NCBI GenBank assembly: GCA_963764525.1
Contig: CAVXTC010000045.1
Location: 18,832 to 82,831, forward strand
Length of the DNA stretch: 64,000 nt
From: DATDIC01 sp963764525
GTDB taxonomy: Bacteria; Pseudomonadota; Alphaproteobacteria; Acetobacterales; Acetobacteraceae
Direction: 5' to 3'
The notes beneath the pieces are model-generated. The model did not search any database. It was not told the DNA's origin and saw only the letters and a program-made list of their open reading frames with translations. This document shows, piece by piece, positions 25,918-35,331 of this stretch. A program made the translations under genes and the position numbers. Numbering within the stretch: position 1 is the first letter of the stretch; every line of letters begins with the position of its first letter.

Positions 25918-27843
25918 GGGCTCCATTGCGCGACCTGCGTGGTCTCGCCTCGGCGGCGCCCGGTAGATCACCACGTTCTCAAGCACGCGCTGCACATAGT
26001 TGCGCGTCTCTCCGTAGGGGATCAACTCGATCCAATCGACCATATCGATGGCGCCGGTGCGTGGGTCTCCGTTATCCGAGAGCCACTGGTTCACCTTGCT
26101 GGGGCCGGCATTGTAGGCGGCGACCGCCAGCGGCAAGGATCCGGCGAACTGGTCCAGCAGGCCGCGCATATAGGCGGCGCCAAGCTGCATGTTCTGCGCC
26201 GTGTCGGTTACCAGAGAAACCTGCGTGACCGGCGCGCCGCCGATCTGCTGGGCCAGGCTTTGTGCGGTCGCCGGCATGAGCTGCATCAGCCCGCGCGCGC
26301 CGGCCGGGCTGACCACGCCATGGTCGAAGCTGCTCTCCTGGCGGATCAGCGCGAGCATGACAGCGGGATCGACCTGCCCTGATGGCGGTTCCACCGCCAT
26401 GGGCCAGCCGTCGATGCGGCAGCATTTCGCCTTCCAGTCCCATACGCCGGGCGATGAACACGGCGGTATCCGGCATGTCCAGCGCCAGCGCCAGCCGCGC
26501 GCACAGCGCCTGTTCGTACGGCGCCGGCGCCACCTCGTTCATGCGCAGCAGGAAAGCGCGTGCGCGGCCCGGCTCGCCCCACGCCACCAGGATGGCGGCG
26601 GCGCGTACCAGTTCGTGCGCGGTGAAGTCCCAGGCCTGATCGCGGGTGAACGACGGGTCGTGGGATGCCGCAAGCCGTGTGGTCGGGTCCTCGTGCAGCG
26701 CACGCGCGGCAAGCTGGCCGTAGAACGTGGTGGGGTAGGCGGCGGCGCTTTCGTACTGCGGCGTGCGGATCGCGGCCCGCCGCCGCATCGGCGCGACCGA
26801 GCCAGTAATGCGCGCGGGCCTGGGTGATCGCTGCGGTGGACGCGTCGGCAACGCGGCGGAACTGCGGGGTGGCGCGAGCCGGGTCGTGCAGCCGGCGCAG
26901 CGCGATGAAGCCGGCCAGGAAACCGGCGTCCGCAATGTCTGCCGGAGCCGTTACCGACGTGTCGTCGGCGATGGCGTAGGCGCCTTCGTTGTCGCGGTCC
27001 TTCAGCAGCTCGCGGGCCAGGATGTTGCGCTCACCCCAGAACGCCGGTCGGTGTCGCGGCGGATGACTGCTCCGCCGCGAAGCCCCGATCCTGCCAGAGC
27101 GCGAGTGCGTCGGCATCGTGCTGGGTGCGGCGGAGCCAGCGTGCTTCATCCAGCACCAGTCCGGGATCGTCGCGTTCCCCGGCGGGAAGCGCCTGGACCT
27201 GGGCGGGTGCATCGGCGGCGTCCTGGATCAATGCCAGGCGGGCTTTGGCGGCGGCGCGCATGGCCGGCGCAAGGCGCGGCACCTGGCGCGCCGCGCCGGC
27301 CGGATCGGACCACGCGAAGTGCTGAAACCTCGCCCAGTTGTCGGCTGGCGTCAGAACGGCCGCCCAGCGGTTCAGGAATGCCGCTTCCTCCGCCGGGTCG
27401 GCATAGCCGGCGATCCAGGCGGCACGCGCGTCCGCAGTCGCGGCATCCGTGCTGCCGGTATCCGCGAGTGCGGCGGCGCAGCGTGCCAGCGTCGCCGGCA
27501 GCGTGATCGGCGTTTGCGTGCATGGCCCGAGCACGGAATCGTCGCTCGCGTCTGCTGCGATCGCCTCCTGCCGCCGCCGCTCGAGCAGCGGCCTGGTTGG
27601 GCCAGTCGGGATTGTCGGCCACGAACGCCGCGATCTCATCGGCGCTGGCCTGGCCCGGCGACAGCAGCCGGAAATAGGTCATCAGCTTCGCCGCGACCGG
27701 ATCCGCATAGCCTGATGCGTCGGCGGCCGCTTCGCCCCAGTGGCCGGCATGCGCGGCCGGCATCGGATTCGGCGCCGCGCGCGCCGGCATGGCGAGCCGC
27801 CAGGACCAGCAGGACAGGCAACAGCCGGATCGGGCGACGACAT
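25914..27843 (-). CDS. Soluble lytic murein transglycosylase (SLT70-like), frameshifted
   Basis: About 640 residues split over several frames. A signal-like N-terminus (RRPIRLLPVLLVLAARHA) is followed by the alpha-superhelical linker region (AAKLMTYFRLLSPGQASADEI, FLNRWAAVLTPADNW, ARAHYWLGRADAA) and the catalytic SLT domain: ALIRQESSFDHGVVSPAGARGLMQLMP with the catalytic Glu, then AVAAYNAGPSKVNQW and ELIPYGETRNYVQRVLEN. Breaks are seen around 25950, 26400, 26900, 27100, 27590 and 27800. Removing one C near 25957 gives a normal end, YRARRGETTQVAQWSP. Cleaves peptidoglycan in the periplasm with formation of 1,6-anhydro ends. Confidence 0.83.
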
Positions 27844-27948
27844 GCGTTCGTTCTAGACCGGCACGGCCTTGCGATGCATCCCCCGCGCGCCTAGCCTTTG
27901 CAGGGCACGAACCGCGCCGGATCGCCGGCGCCCGAATGGGAGGAGTGC

Positions 27949-28830
27949 ATGTTCAAGGGATCGCTCGTCGCCCTGATCACGCCGATGCGCGCGGACGGGT
28001 CGATCGACGAGAAAGCCTATGCCGAGTTCGTGGACTGGCAGATCAGCGAAGGCACCAGCGCCGTCGTTCCGGTCGGAACCACCGGTGAATCTGCCCACGC
28101 TGACGCACGACGAGCACAAGCGCGTGGTGGAGATCGCCATTCGACGTGGCGAAGGGCCGCGTTCCGGTGATCGCCGGGACCGGGTCGAACAGCACGGCGG
28201 AGGCGATCGAGCTGACCCGTCACGCCAGGAAGGCCGGCGCCGACGCGGCGCTGATCGTTACGCCGTACTACAACAAGCCGACGCAGGAGGGGATGTACCT
28301 GCACTTCACGGCGATCGCCGACGCGGTCGATCTGCCGATCATCATCTACAACATCCCGCCGCGCAGCGTGATCGACATGAGCGTGGAGACGATGGCGCGG
28401 CTGGCGAAGCACCGGAACATCATCGGCGTGAAGGACGCGACGGCGAACCTGGTGCGCCCGCTGCACACGCGGCGTGCCTGCGGTGCCGGGTTCTGCCAGC
28501 TTTCGGGCGAGGACCATACCGCGGTTTCGTTCCTCGCCGCCGGTGGGGATGGCTGCATCAGCGTCACCGCCAATGTGGCGCCGCGGCTGTGCAGCGACAT
28601 GCACGCTGCCTGGCAGGACGGCCGGGTGAACGAGGCGATCGGTATCCAGGACCGGCTGGTGCCGCTGCACGACGCGCTGTTTTGCGAAACCAGCCCCGGC
28701 CCGGTGAAGTTCGCCGCCAGCCTGCTCGGCAAGACATCCGCCCACTGCCGGCTGCCTCTGGCGCCGCCCGCCGAGGCGACACGCCAGAGGGTGCGTGCGC
28801 GCCATGAGCGAGGTGGGTTTGCTGAACTGA
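27949..28830 (+). CDS. dapA: 4-hydroxy-tetrahydrodipicolinate synthase DapA, three frameshifts
   Basis: About 292 residues after correction, the normal length. Start ATG with GGGAGGAG upstream. Marks: FKGSLVALITPM start, VPVGTTGESA with the conserved Thr-Thr, LIVTPYYNKPTQEGMY with the catalytic Tyr, YNIPPRSVIDMS, IIGVKDAT with the Schiff-base Lys, and CQLSGEDHTAVSFLAAGGDGCISVTANV. Deleting one C at each of about 28093, 28142 and 28800 restores a single frame ending ...SEVGLLN at 28830. Makes the first committed intermediate of lysine/diaminopimelate synthesis. Three separate lesions in an essential gene point to sequence error. Confidence 0.93.
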
Positions 28831-28846
28831 TCTTACCTGGGGCGCC

Positions 28847-29332
28847 ATGGCAGAGACGAAGCGCGGCAAGGGCATGATCTCGCACGGCATTGCCGCGCAG
28901 AACCGCAAAGCGCGATTCGATTACACGATCAAGGACACCGTGGAAGCCGGCCTGGTGTTGCGCGGCCCGGAGGTGAAGTCGCTGCGCCACGGCCGCGCGA
29001 CACTGTCGGAAGCCTGGGCGGGCGAGCGCGAGGGCGAGATGTGGCTGTTCAATGCCTACATCCCGGAATACCAGGGTGGCGTGCTGTCGCGCTTCGAACC
29101 GCGCGCGCCCCGCAAGCTGCTGCTGAAGAAGAAGCAGATCGGCACGCTGACCGGGGCGGTGTCGCGCGACGGCATCACGCTGGTGCCGCTGCAAATCCAC
29201 TTCAACGATCGCGGACGTGCCAAGGTGCTGCTCGGGCTTGGCGAGGGCCGGCGGAAGGCCGACAAGCGGGCTGCTGTCGCCGCGCGAGACTGGCAGCGCG
29301 ACAAGGCGCGGCTGATGCGGAATCGGGGATAG
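28847..29332 (+). CDS. smpB: SsrA-binding protein SmpB
   Basis: 161 residues. Partner of tmRNA in trans-translation. Marks: GIAAQNRKARFDY near residue 15, GLVLRGPEVKSLRHG near 35, FNAYIPEY near 68, RKLLLKKKQI near 90, and the basic C-terminal tail KADKRAAVAARDWQRDKARLMR. Follows dapA by 16 bases, a common alphaproteobacterial pairing. Intact. No ssrA gene was recognised in the window. Confidence 0.97.
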   Translation: MAETKRGKGMISHGIAAQNRKARFDYTIKDTVEAGLVLRGPEVKSLRHGRATLSEAWAGEREGEMWLFNAYIPEYQGGVLSRFEPRAPRKLLLKKKQIGTLTGAVSRDGITLVPLQIHFNDRGRAKVLLGLGEGRRKADKRAAVAARDWQRDKARLMRNRG

Positions 29333-29350
29333 CGTGGTGGCATCTCCACC

Positions 29351-30023
29351 ATGACCGGCGATGACGACGTGCCGCTGGTCGGCCGCGTGCGGGACAAGCT
29401 GATCGCGGTCAAGCAGGAGTGGGCGCGGGACGGACGACTGCTGACCGGCCACACCGCCGATCCGGCGCGACAGCGGTTGCCGCCGGGGCAGATGCTGGTC
29501 TCGGATTGGCCGGTGCTCGACCTTGGCGTGCAGCCGGAGGTCACCGCCCAGAAATTCAGGCTCGATATCGACGGCGCTGTGGCGCATCCGCTCAGTCTGC
29601 GGCTGGACGAGTTCATGGCGCTGCCGCAGGCCACCAGCGTGTCCGATATCCACTGCGTCACCCAGTGGTCGCGCTACGATAATCGCTGGAAAGGGGTTGC
29701 CGCGCGCACGCTGCTGGAATTTGGTGCAGCCAAAGGATGAGGCGCGGCACGTTATCTTCCATTCATACGACGGCTACACGACGAACGTGCGGCTCGATCA
29801 CTTCGATCAGCCGGATGTATTCCTGGTTCACGAATGGAACGACACGCCGATCCCGCGCGAACATGGCGGGCCGGTCCGCGTGCTGATTCCGCGGCTGTAT
29901 TTCTGGAAATCGGCGAAATGGGTACGGCGGGTGGAGATCAGCCTCGTGAACCGCCCCGGTTTCTGGGAAAACCGGGGCTATCACGATAACGGCGACCCCT
30001 GGGCCGAGGAACGCTACGGGTAG
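29351..30023 (+). CDS. Sulfite-oxidase-like molybdopterin oxidoreductase, frameshifted
   Basis: About 223 residues after correction. Matches the short, cofactor-binding-only branch of the sulfite oxidase/YedY superfamily: VSDWPVLDLGVQP near residue 50, DIHCVTQWSRYDNRWKGV near 98 with the Cys that ligates molybdenum, then FHSYDGYTTNVRLD and PVRVLIPRLYFWKSAKWV. Removal of one T near 29720 (GGAATTTGG) joins the halves as TLLELVQPKDEARH. Cytosolic, no signal peptide; physiological substrate unknown. Convergent with the DUF1203 gene. Confidence 0.85.
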
Positions 30024-30038
30024 AGCAGCGCGCTCCGG

Positions 30039-30513
30039 TCAGGCGCGGTCGATGCGGCAGTTGTAGCAGCCGCGCCGCGCATTGTGCGCGTGCAGGAATG
30101 CCACGCCTTGTTGCGCGAAGAAGCGTTCGATCAGGCTTTCGATCTCGGTCCCTTCGGCGACTTCGGCATCCAGCATCCATCCGTCCGCGTCATAGGCGCG
30201 AACCGAGAGCAGTCGGGTTCGCACCTGTTCCGGCACTTCGTCCACGAAGCGCGCTGTTTCGCGCGCGGCCTCGCGCACGAAGATCGGGCCGGCGGCGCGA
30301 TACGGCGATGCTGGCGCCGGCAGGTGCAAATGATTCAGCAGGATGGTGGTTTCGCCAGAGCTCCGCCTCGAGCAGGCTGATGCGGCAGGGCATCGGGGCA
30401 CCGCCGGCCTCGGCACGCATCCGGCGTGCGCCATGGGTGAGCAGCTCCGCATCGTTCATGGCGAAATAGGGGTGGAAGGGTTCGACCGGCAGGCCGGAGA
30501 TCTGGAAGTGCAT
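30039..30513 (-). CDS. DUF1203 family protein, frameshifted
   Basis: About 157 residues. Start MHFQISGLPVEPFHPYF and middle MPCRISLLEAE match DUF1203; after a one-base shift near 30350 (removal of the extra base gives SGETTILLNHLHLP) the second half continues: YRAAGPIFVREAA and a C-terminal AHNARRGCYNCRIDRA. Function unknown; members are small cytoplasmic proteins. Confidence 0.8.
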
Positions 30514-30603
30514 GGATCGGCTCCTTGATTGGCGTGCGATCCATGCCTGCTTTCTGATGCTGCCGGCCATCCGGGGATTGCCGCGGCTCTTTGTCGCGTC
30601 GGA

Positions 30604-31191
30604 TCAGCGAAGGCCGTCGAGTGCGAGGTTCAGCCTCAGCACGTTCACCCTTGGCTCGCCAATGAAGCCCAGCACGCGACCCGAGGTTTGCGCCGCGACC
30701 AGCCTGCGCACCTGGTCTTCCGTCAATCCGCGCGCCTTGGCCACACGGGCGACCTGCAGCAACGCGGTCTGCGGCGAAATATCCGGATCCAGCCCGGAAC
30801 CGGAGGTGGTCACCGCATCTGCCGGCACCGCGGCGCCGCCAAACGCAGCCACGTCGCCTTTGACACGGTCGATCAGCGCCTTCGACGTGGGCGCGAGATT
30901 GGAAGCTCCGGACTCGCTGGCGTCATACGGGGTGGGCACGGTCTTCGTTGGGTCCTTGGGATCCGTGCCGGTCAGCGCCGACGGCCTCGGGTGGAAGTAG
31001 CGATCCGAGGTGAACGATTGGCCGATCAGCGCCGAGCCGACCGGCTGTCCTTTCACCTCGATCAGGCTGCCGGTTGCCTGGTCCGGCAGCACCGCGGTGA
31101 ACAGGCCGCTCAGTCCCACCGGGAAAGCCAGGCCGAACACCAGCGTGAACAGCACGATCAGCGACAACGCGGGACGGATTTGCGACAGCAT
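30604..31191 (-). CDS. kdpC: Potassium-transporting ATPase subunit KdpC
   Basis: 195 residues with one N-terminal membrane helix (ALSLIVLFTLVFGLAFPVGL). Family marks: IGQSFTSDRYFHPRPSA near residue 58, ASNLAPTSKALIDRV near 95, VTTSGSGLDPDISPQ near 126 and VNVLRLNLALDGL at the end. KdpC stabilises the KdpAB complex. Eleven bases downstream of kdpB. Last gene of the kdp operon; no kdpD or kdpE follows. Confidence 0.96.
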   Translation of the reverse strand: MLSQIRPALSLIVLFTLVFGLAFPVGLSGLFTAVLPDQATGSLIEVKGQPVGSALIGQSFTSDRYFHPRPSALTGTDPKDPTKTVPTPYDASESGASNLAPTSKALIDRVKGDVAAFGGAAVPADAVTTSGSGLDPDISPQTALLQVARVAKARGLTEDQVRRLVAAQTSGRVLGFIGEPRVNVLRLNLALDGLR

Positions 31192-31202
31192 GGTCGATAC
31201 TT

Positions 31203-33239
31203 TCAGGTGAAGATGTGCAGGGCGGTCAGCACCATGTCGATCAGCTTGATGCCGATGAACGGCGCGATGATGCCGCCGACGCCGTAGATCATCAGATTGC
31301 GCCGCAGCAGCGCGGCGGCGCCGATGGCGCGGAATCGCACGCCGCGCAGCGCCAGCGGCACCAGCGCGACGATGATCACCGCGTTGAAGATCACCGCCGA
31401 CATGATGGCGCTTTGCGGCGTGGTCAGCCGCATCACGTTCAGCGCCGACAGTTGCGGATAGGTTGTAACGAAAATTGCCGGCAGGATGGCGAAGTATTTG
31501 GAGATGTCGTTGGCGATGCTGAACGTGGTCAGCGAGCCGCGGGTGATCAGCAACTGCTTGCCGATCTCGACCACCTCGATCAGTTTGGTGGGATCGCTGT
31601 CGAGATCGACCATGTTGCCGGCCTCGCGCGCTGCCTGCGTGCCGGTCTGCATGGCCACGCCGACATCCGCCTGTGCCAGCGCCGGCGCGTCGTTGGTGCC
31701 GTCGCCGCACATTGCCACCAGCCGCCCCTCGGCCTGCACGCGACGGATGTAATTGAGCTTGTCCTGCGGCGTCGCCTCGGCGATGAAATCATCGACGCCG
31801 GCTTCGGTGGCGATCGCCGCGGCGGTCACTCGGTTGTCGCCGGTGATCATGACGGTGCGGATGCCGATCCGCCGCAGCGCCTCGAAACGCTCGCGGATGC
31901 CGGGCTTCACGATGTCCTTGAGCTCGATGGCGCCCATCAGCCGGCCATCGCGGGCCACCGCCAGCGGCGTGCCGCCGGCACGGGCGATGCGATCGACGGC
32001 CTGGCTGAATACCGCCGGGGGATCGGTCACGCCAGAGACCTTCAGGATCGCATCGACGGCACCCTTGCGCCAGGAATGCCCGTCATGATCGAGCCCGGAG
32101 ATGCGCGTGGTGGCGGAGAACGCGATCACCGCCGCATCGGCCGGGCGGTCGGACGCGATTCCATAGCGATCTCGCATGAAACTCAGGATCGAACGCCCTT
32201 CGGGCGTATCGTCGCCCAGGCTGGACAGTACGGAAGCTTCGGCCAGGTCGCGATCGGTTACGCCGGGTACGGCATAGATCGCCGCTGCCATGCGGTTGCC
32301 GAGCGTGATGGTGCCGGTCTTGTCGAGCAGCAGTGCATCCACATCTCCGGCCGCCTCTACCGCGCGGCCGGAGGTCGCGACCACGTTGAAGCGTATCAAA
32401 CGGTCCATCCCGGCGATGCCGATCGCCGAAAGCAGGCCGCCGATGGTGGTCGGGATCAGGCAGACCAGCAGCGCAGCCAATATCGGAATGCCAAGATAGG
32501 TCTGCGTATATTGGCCGAACCCAACCAAGGTAACCACTGCCACAAGGAATATGATGGTCAGTCCGGCCAGCAGGATGTCCAGCGCGATTTCGTTCGGAGT
32601 CTTGCGTCGCTCGGCGCCTTCGACAAGCCGGATCATGCGGTCGATGAAGGTGCTGCCGGCTTCCGCGGTGATGCGCACCACCAGCCAATCCGAAACCACC
32701 TGCGTCCCGCCAGTAACCGCGCTGCGGTCGCCGCCTGCTTCGCGTATCACCGGCGCGGATTCGCCGGTGATGGCACTTTCGTTGACACTGGCCACGCCCT
32801 CGATCACCTCGCCGTCAGATGGGATGAGGTCGCCGGCTTCCACCAGCACGACATCGCCGCTGCGCAGATCGGGCGCCGCAACCGGCTCGAACAGGACACG
32901 ATCCGCGGGGTTCAGCAGCAGCTTGGCCATGGTGTCGGTGCGCGCCTTGCGGAGGCTCTCGGCCCGCGCGCGGCCACGCCCTTCCGCCATCGCTTCAGCG
33001 AAAGTTGCGAACAACACCGTCAGCCACAGCCAAGCGGCGATTGCCAGCGCGAAGGCCGCCGGCTGACCGATGATCAGGTTGCGGATCCCAAGGACCGTGA
33101 CCAGCACAGAGACGACCTCGGTCACGAAGATGACCGGGTTGCGCATCAGTTGCACCGGATTCAGCTTGCCGAACGAATCCTGCGCGGCGCGCCCCAGGAT
33201 CGGCCCATTGAACAGCGAGATGTCTTCGGCTTGTGCCAT
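31203..33239 (-). CDS. kdpB: Potassium-transporting P-type ATPase subunit KdpB
   Basis: 678 residues from the ATG at 33239. Catalytic subunit that hydrolyses ATP to drive high-affinity potassium uptake. The phosphorylated aspartate lies in LLLDKTGTITLGN at about residue 306, the actuator TGES motif in SAITGESAPVI near 158, and the hinge motif in MCGDGTNDAPALAQADVGVAM. It starts one base after the kdpA stop. Complete and intact. Confidence 0.97.
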   Translation of the reverse strand: MAQAEDISLFNGPILGRAAQDSFGKLNPVQLMRNPVIFVTEVVSVLVTVLGIRNLIIGQPAAFALAIAAWLWLTVLFATFAEAMAEGRGRARAESLRKARTDTMAKLLLNPADRVLFEPVAAPDLRSGDVVLVEAGDLIPSDGEVIEGVASVNESAITGESAPVIREAGGDRSAVTGGTQVVSDWLVVRITAEAGSTFIDRMIRLVEGAERRKTPNEIALDILLAGLTIIFLVAVVTLVGFGQYTQTYLGIPILAALLVCLIPTTIGGLLSAIGIAGMDRLIRFNVVATSGRAVEAAGDVDALLLDKTGTITLGNRMAAAIYAVPGVTDRDLAEASVLSSLGDDTPEGRSILSFMRDRYGIASDRPADAAVIAFSATTRISGLDHDGHSWRKGAVDAILKVSGVTDPPAVFSQAVDRIARAGGTPLAVARDGRLMGAIELKDIVKPGIRERFEALRRIGIRTVMITGDNRVTAAAIATEAGVDDFIAEATPQDKLNYIRRVQAEGRLVAMCGDGTNDAPALAQADVGVAMQTGTQAAREAGNMVDLDSDPTKLIEVVEIGKQLLITRGSLTTFSIANDISKYFAILPAIFVTTYPQLSALNVMRLTTPQSAIMSAVIFNAVIIVALVPLALRGVRFRAIGAAALLRRNLMIYGVGGIIAPFIGIKLIDMVLTALHIFT

Positions 33240-33240
33240 G

Positions 33241-34950
33241 TCAGTACGTCTTTCCCGCAAGCATCACGTAGTGCTCGGCCAGCGGCCCGAGCGAGTCGGC
33301 GGGCATGAATTGCAGACCGCCCAGGATGATGATCACCCCGATCAGCAGGCCGATGAACAGCGGCCCGTGCGTCGGGAACGTGCCGGCGCTGGCCGGGAGC
33401 TTCGGTTTCGCGGCGAGGGATCCGGCGATCGCCAGCACCGGGATCATGAAGGCGAACCGCCCAAGCAGCATCGCGATCGCCTGACCGTCAGCGAGCAGCG
33501 GTACCGTTCCGGTGATACCGGCCATCGCGCTGCCGTTGTTCTCGGTCGCCGACGTCCAGGCATACAGCATCTCCGACAACCCATGCGGTCCGGCGTTCGC
33601 CAACGCGCCGACACCCGATGGCATCACCAGCGACAGTCCGGCGCCGCACAGGATGCAGAGCGTCAGGATCAGCACCGCCAGCATCGCCAGCTTGATCTCT
33701 TTCGCCTGCACCTTCTTGCCGAGATACTCCGGCGTGCGCCCCACCATAAGTCCGGCGACGAACACCGACAGCAGCGCGAAAACGATGATGGTGTACATCC
33801 CGGAACCGACGCCGCCGGGCGCGATCTCCCCCAGTTGCATCAGGAACAACGGCACCAGGCCGCCGATCGGCATGAAGCTGTCGGTGAACGCATCTACTGC
33901 GCCGCAGGACGTGCCGGTGGCGCTGACGTTGAAAACCGACGACAGCGCCGTGCCGAAGCGGACCTCCTTGCCCTCCATGTTGCCCATCGCCGGACTGACG
34001 CCGAGCTGGGTCAGCAGGGGATTGCCGCCGGCTTCCGCCGCATAGGTGATGGCGACACCGACGGTCAGGATGATCGCCATGGCCCAGAACAGCGCTCGTC
34101 CCTGTTTCGGGTCGCGGACCATGTGGCCGAAGCTGATCGCTAGGGCGAACGAGATGATCAGCAGCAGCCAGTTCTCCAGGACGTTGGTGATCGCCGTCGG
34201 GTTCTCGAACGGGTGCGCGCTGTTGGCGTTGAAGAAGCCGCCGCCGTTGGTGCCGAGTTCCTTGATCGCCTCCATGAAGGCAACTGGGCCGCGGGCAATC
34301 GTCTGGGTCGCGCCTTCCAGTGTCTTGACGCTGGCGTACGCGTCAAGCGTCTGCGGCACGCCCGAGACGGCCAGGATCACGGTGGCGACCAGCACGATCG
34401 GCAGCAGCAGATACAGCGATATGCGCACCACATCGGGATAGAAATTACCAAGCGCCTTCAGCCCTCCGCCGGCGAAGGCGCGCATGACGGCGGCGGCGGC
34501 GGCAATTCCCGTTGCAGCCGACAAGAACATGTGCACGGTCAACCCGAGCATCTGCGCGCCGTTGCTGATCTGGCTTTCCGGCGAGTAGGCCTGCCAGTTG
34601 GTGTTGGTGACAAAACTCGCGGCTGTGTTGAAGGCCAGCGACGGCGGCATTCCGGGAACCTGCTGCGGATTGAACGGCAGATAGAACTGCATCCGCAGGA
34701 TCACGTACAGCAGCAGGAAGTGCAGCGCGTTCAGCACGATCAGGGCGAACACGTATTCCTTCCAGCCCATGTCGCGCGTGCGATCGATGCCGCACACGGC
34801 GTAGATCGCGCCTTCCACCGGCGCGAGTACCGGCGACAGAAAGGTTCGGCCGCCTTCCAGCAGGGTCGCCAGGTAGCGGCCGACCGGGAAGGCCGCGAGG
34901 AACACGAGTCCCAGGGTCAGGGCGATCTCCGCCCAGCCGAGCAGCGTCAT
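33241..34950 (-). CDS. kdpA: Potassium-transporting ATPase potassium-binding subunit KdpA
   Basis: 569 residues with about ten membrane helices. KdpA is a potassium-channel-like protein whose four pore loops are visible: FVTNTNWQAYSPE near residue 115, GTNGGGFFNANSAHPFENP near 235, SATGTSCGAVDAF near 350 and SATENNGSAMAGI near 470. Intact; 12 bases after kdpF. Confidence 0.97.
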   Translation of the reverse strand: MTLLGWAEIALTLGLVFLAAFPVGRYLATLLEGGRTFLSPVLAPVEGAIYAVCGIDRTRDMGWKEYVFALIVLNALHFLLLYVILRMQFYLPFNPQQVPGMPPSLAFNTAASFVTNTNWQAYSPESQISNGAQMLGLTVHMFLSAATGIAAAAAVMRAFAGGGLKALGNFYPDVVRISLYLLLPIVLVATVILAVSGVPQTLDAYASVKTLEGATQTIARGPVAFMEAIKELGTNGGGFFNANSAHPFENPTAITNVLENWLLLIISFALAISFGHMVRDPKQGRALFWAMAIILTVGVAITYAAEAGGNPLLTQLGVSPAMGNMEGKEVRFGTALSSVFNVSATGTSCGAVDAFTDSFMPIGGLVPLFLMQLGEIAPGGVGSGMYTIIVFALLSVFVAGLMVGRTPEYLGKKVQAKEIKLAMLAVLILTLCILCGAGLSLVMPSGVGALANAGPHGLSEMLYAWTSATENNGSAMAGITGTVPLLADGQAIAMLLGRFAFMIPVLAIAGSLAAKPKLPASAGTFPTHGPLFIGLLIGVIIILGGLQFMPADSLGPLAEHYVMLAGKTY

Positions 34951-34962
34951 GCGCTTGTGTCC

Positions 34963-35049
34963 TCAGAAATCTTCCGGCCGGACCAGCGCCCAGACCAGGT
35001 ACACCAGCAGGCCGGCGGAAACGATCGCACCCAGGATCAGGTCGAACAT
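34963..35049 (-). CDS. kdpF: Potassium-transporting ATPase subunit KdpF
   Basis: 28 residues: FDLILGAIVSAGLLVYLVWAL then VRPEDF. A single membrane helix followed by the diagnostic L.RPE.F ending of KdpF, which stabilises the Kdp complex in the membrane. Lies directly before kdpA on the same strand. Confidence 0.9.
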   Translation of the reverse strand: MFDLILGAIVSAGLLVYLVWALVRPEDF

Positions 35050-35053
35050 GCCG

Positions 35054-35137
35054 TCAGATCCGCTCGCACAGCACGGCATAAGCGGCCATCAGCAGGATCA
35101 GGCCGGTGCCGAGCGCAGCCAGGACGATATCGAACAT
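35054..35137 (-). CDS. 27-residue single-helix membrane peptide upstream of kdpF
   Basis: Reads MFDIVLAALGTGLILLMAAY then AVLCERI. It ends four bases before the kdpF start and has the same size and topology (one helix, short charged C-terminus) but ends CERI instead of RPE.F. A similar tiny frame with a C(D/E)R ending occurs ahead of kdpF in many bacteria (recalled, not checked), so I think it is a real extra component of the kdp operon. Function unknown; it may be a paralogue of KdpF. Confidence 0.65.
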   Translation of the reverse strand: MFDIVLAALGTGLILLMAAYAVLCERI

Positions 35138-35201
35138 GCGCGGCGCCCCCTTCGCGCCACGCGATCAGGTAGGTCCGCACCCCGTAAAGGCGCCATGCGA
35201 G

Positions 35202-35231
35202 TTACACGGCCGGCGCATAAAGGCCGTGTAA
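35202..35231. promoter_or_regulatory. Inverted repeat in the kdp upstream region
   Basis: A perfect 10-base inverted repeat, TTACACGGCC / GGCCGTGTAA, with a 10-base centre, lies 65 bases upstream of the first small kdp gene. It could be an operator for the kdp operon or a transcript hairpin ending the protease transcript; no T-run follows. The remaining gap (35138-35331) holds a G/C-run dyad near 35274 but no gene. Confidence 0.4.
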
Positions 35232-35331
35232 ACGCGGCACTCCCCTTCCACAATGGAGATCGGGACAGCGAATTCCCCCCCTTGGGGGCGCCCGGTCGGT
35301 ATCAACCGTCGTCGATATGAAACAATAAATG

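Noticed and set aside
25063..26400. Apparent fusion of a lytic transglycosylase catalytic domain to an alpha/beta hydrolase
   Set aside because: Removing one C near 25957 gives the transglycosylase a normal C-terminus and a TGA that overlaps the hydrolase ATG, so the fusion is produced by a frameshift.
31215..33308. Long plus-strand open frame (about 697 codons) opposite kdpB
   Set aside because: His/Gln/Asp-rich composition typical of the antisense frame of a high-GC gene; kdpB on the other strand is beyond doubt.
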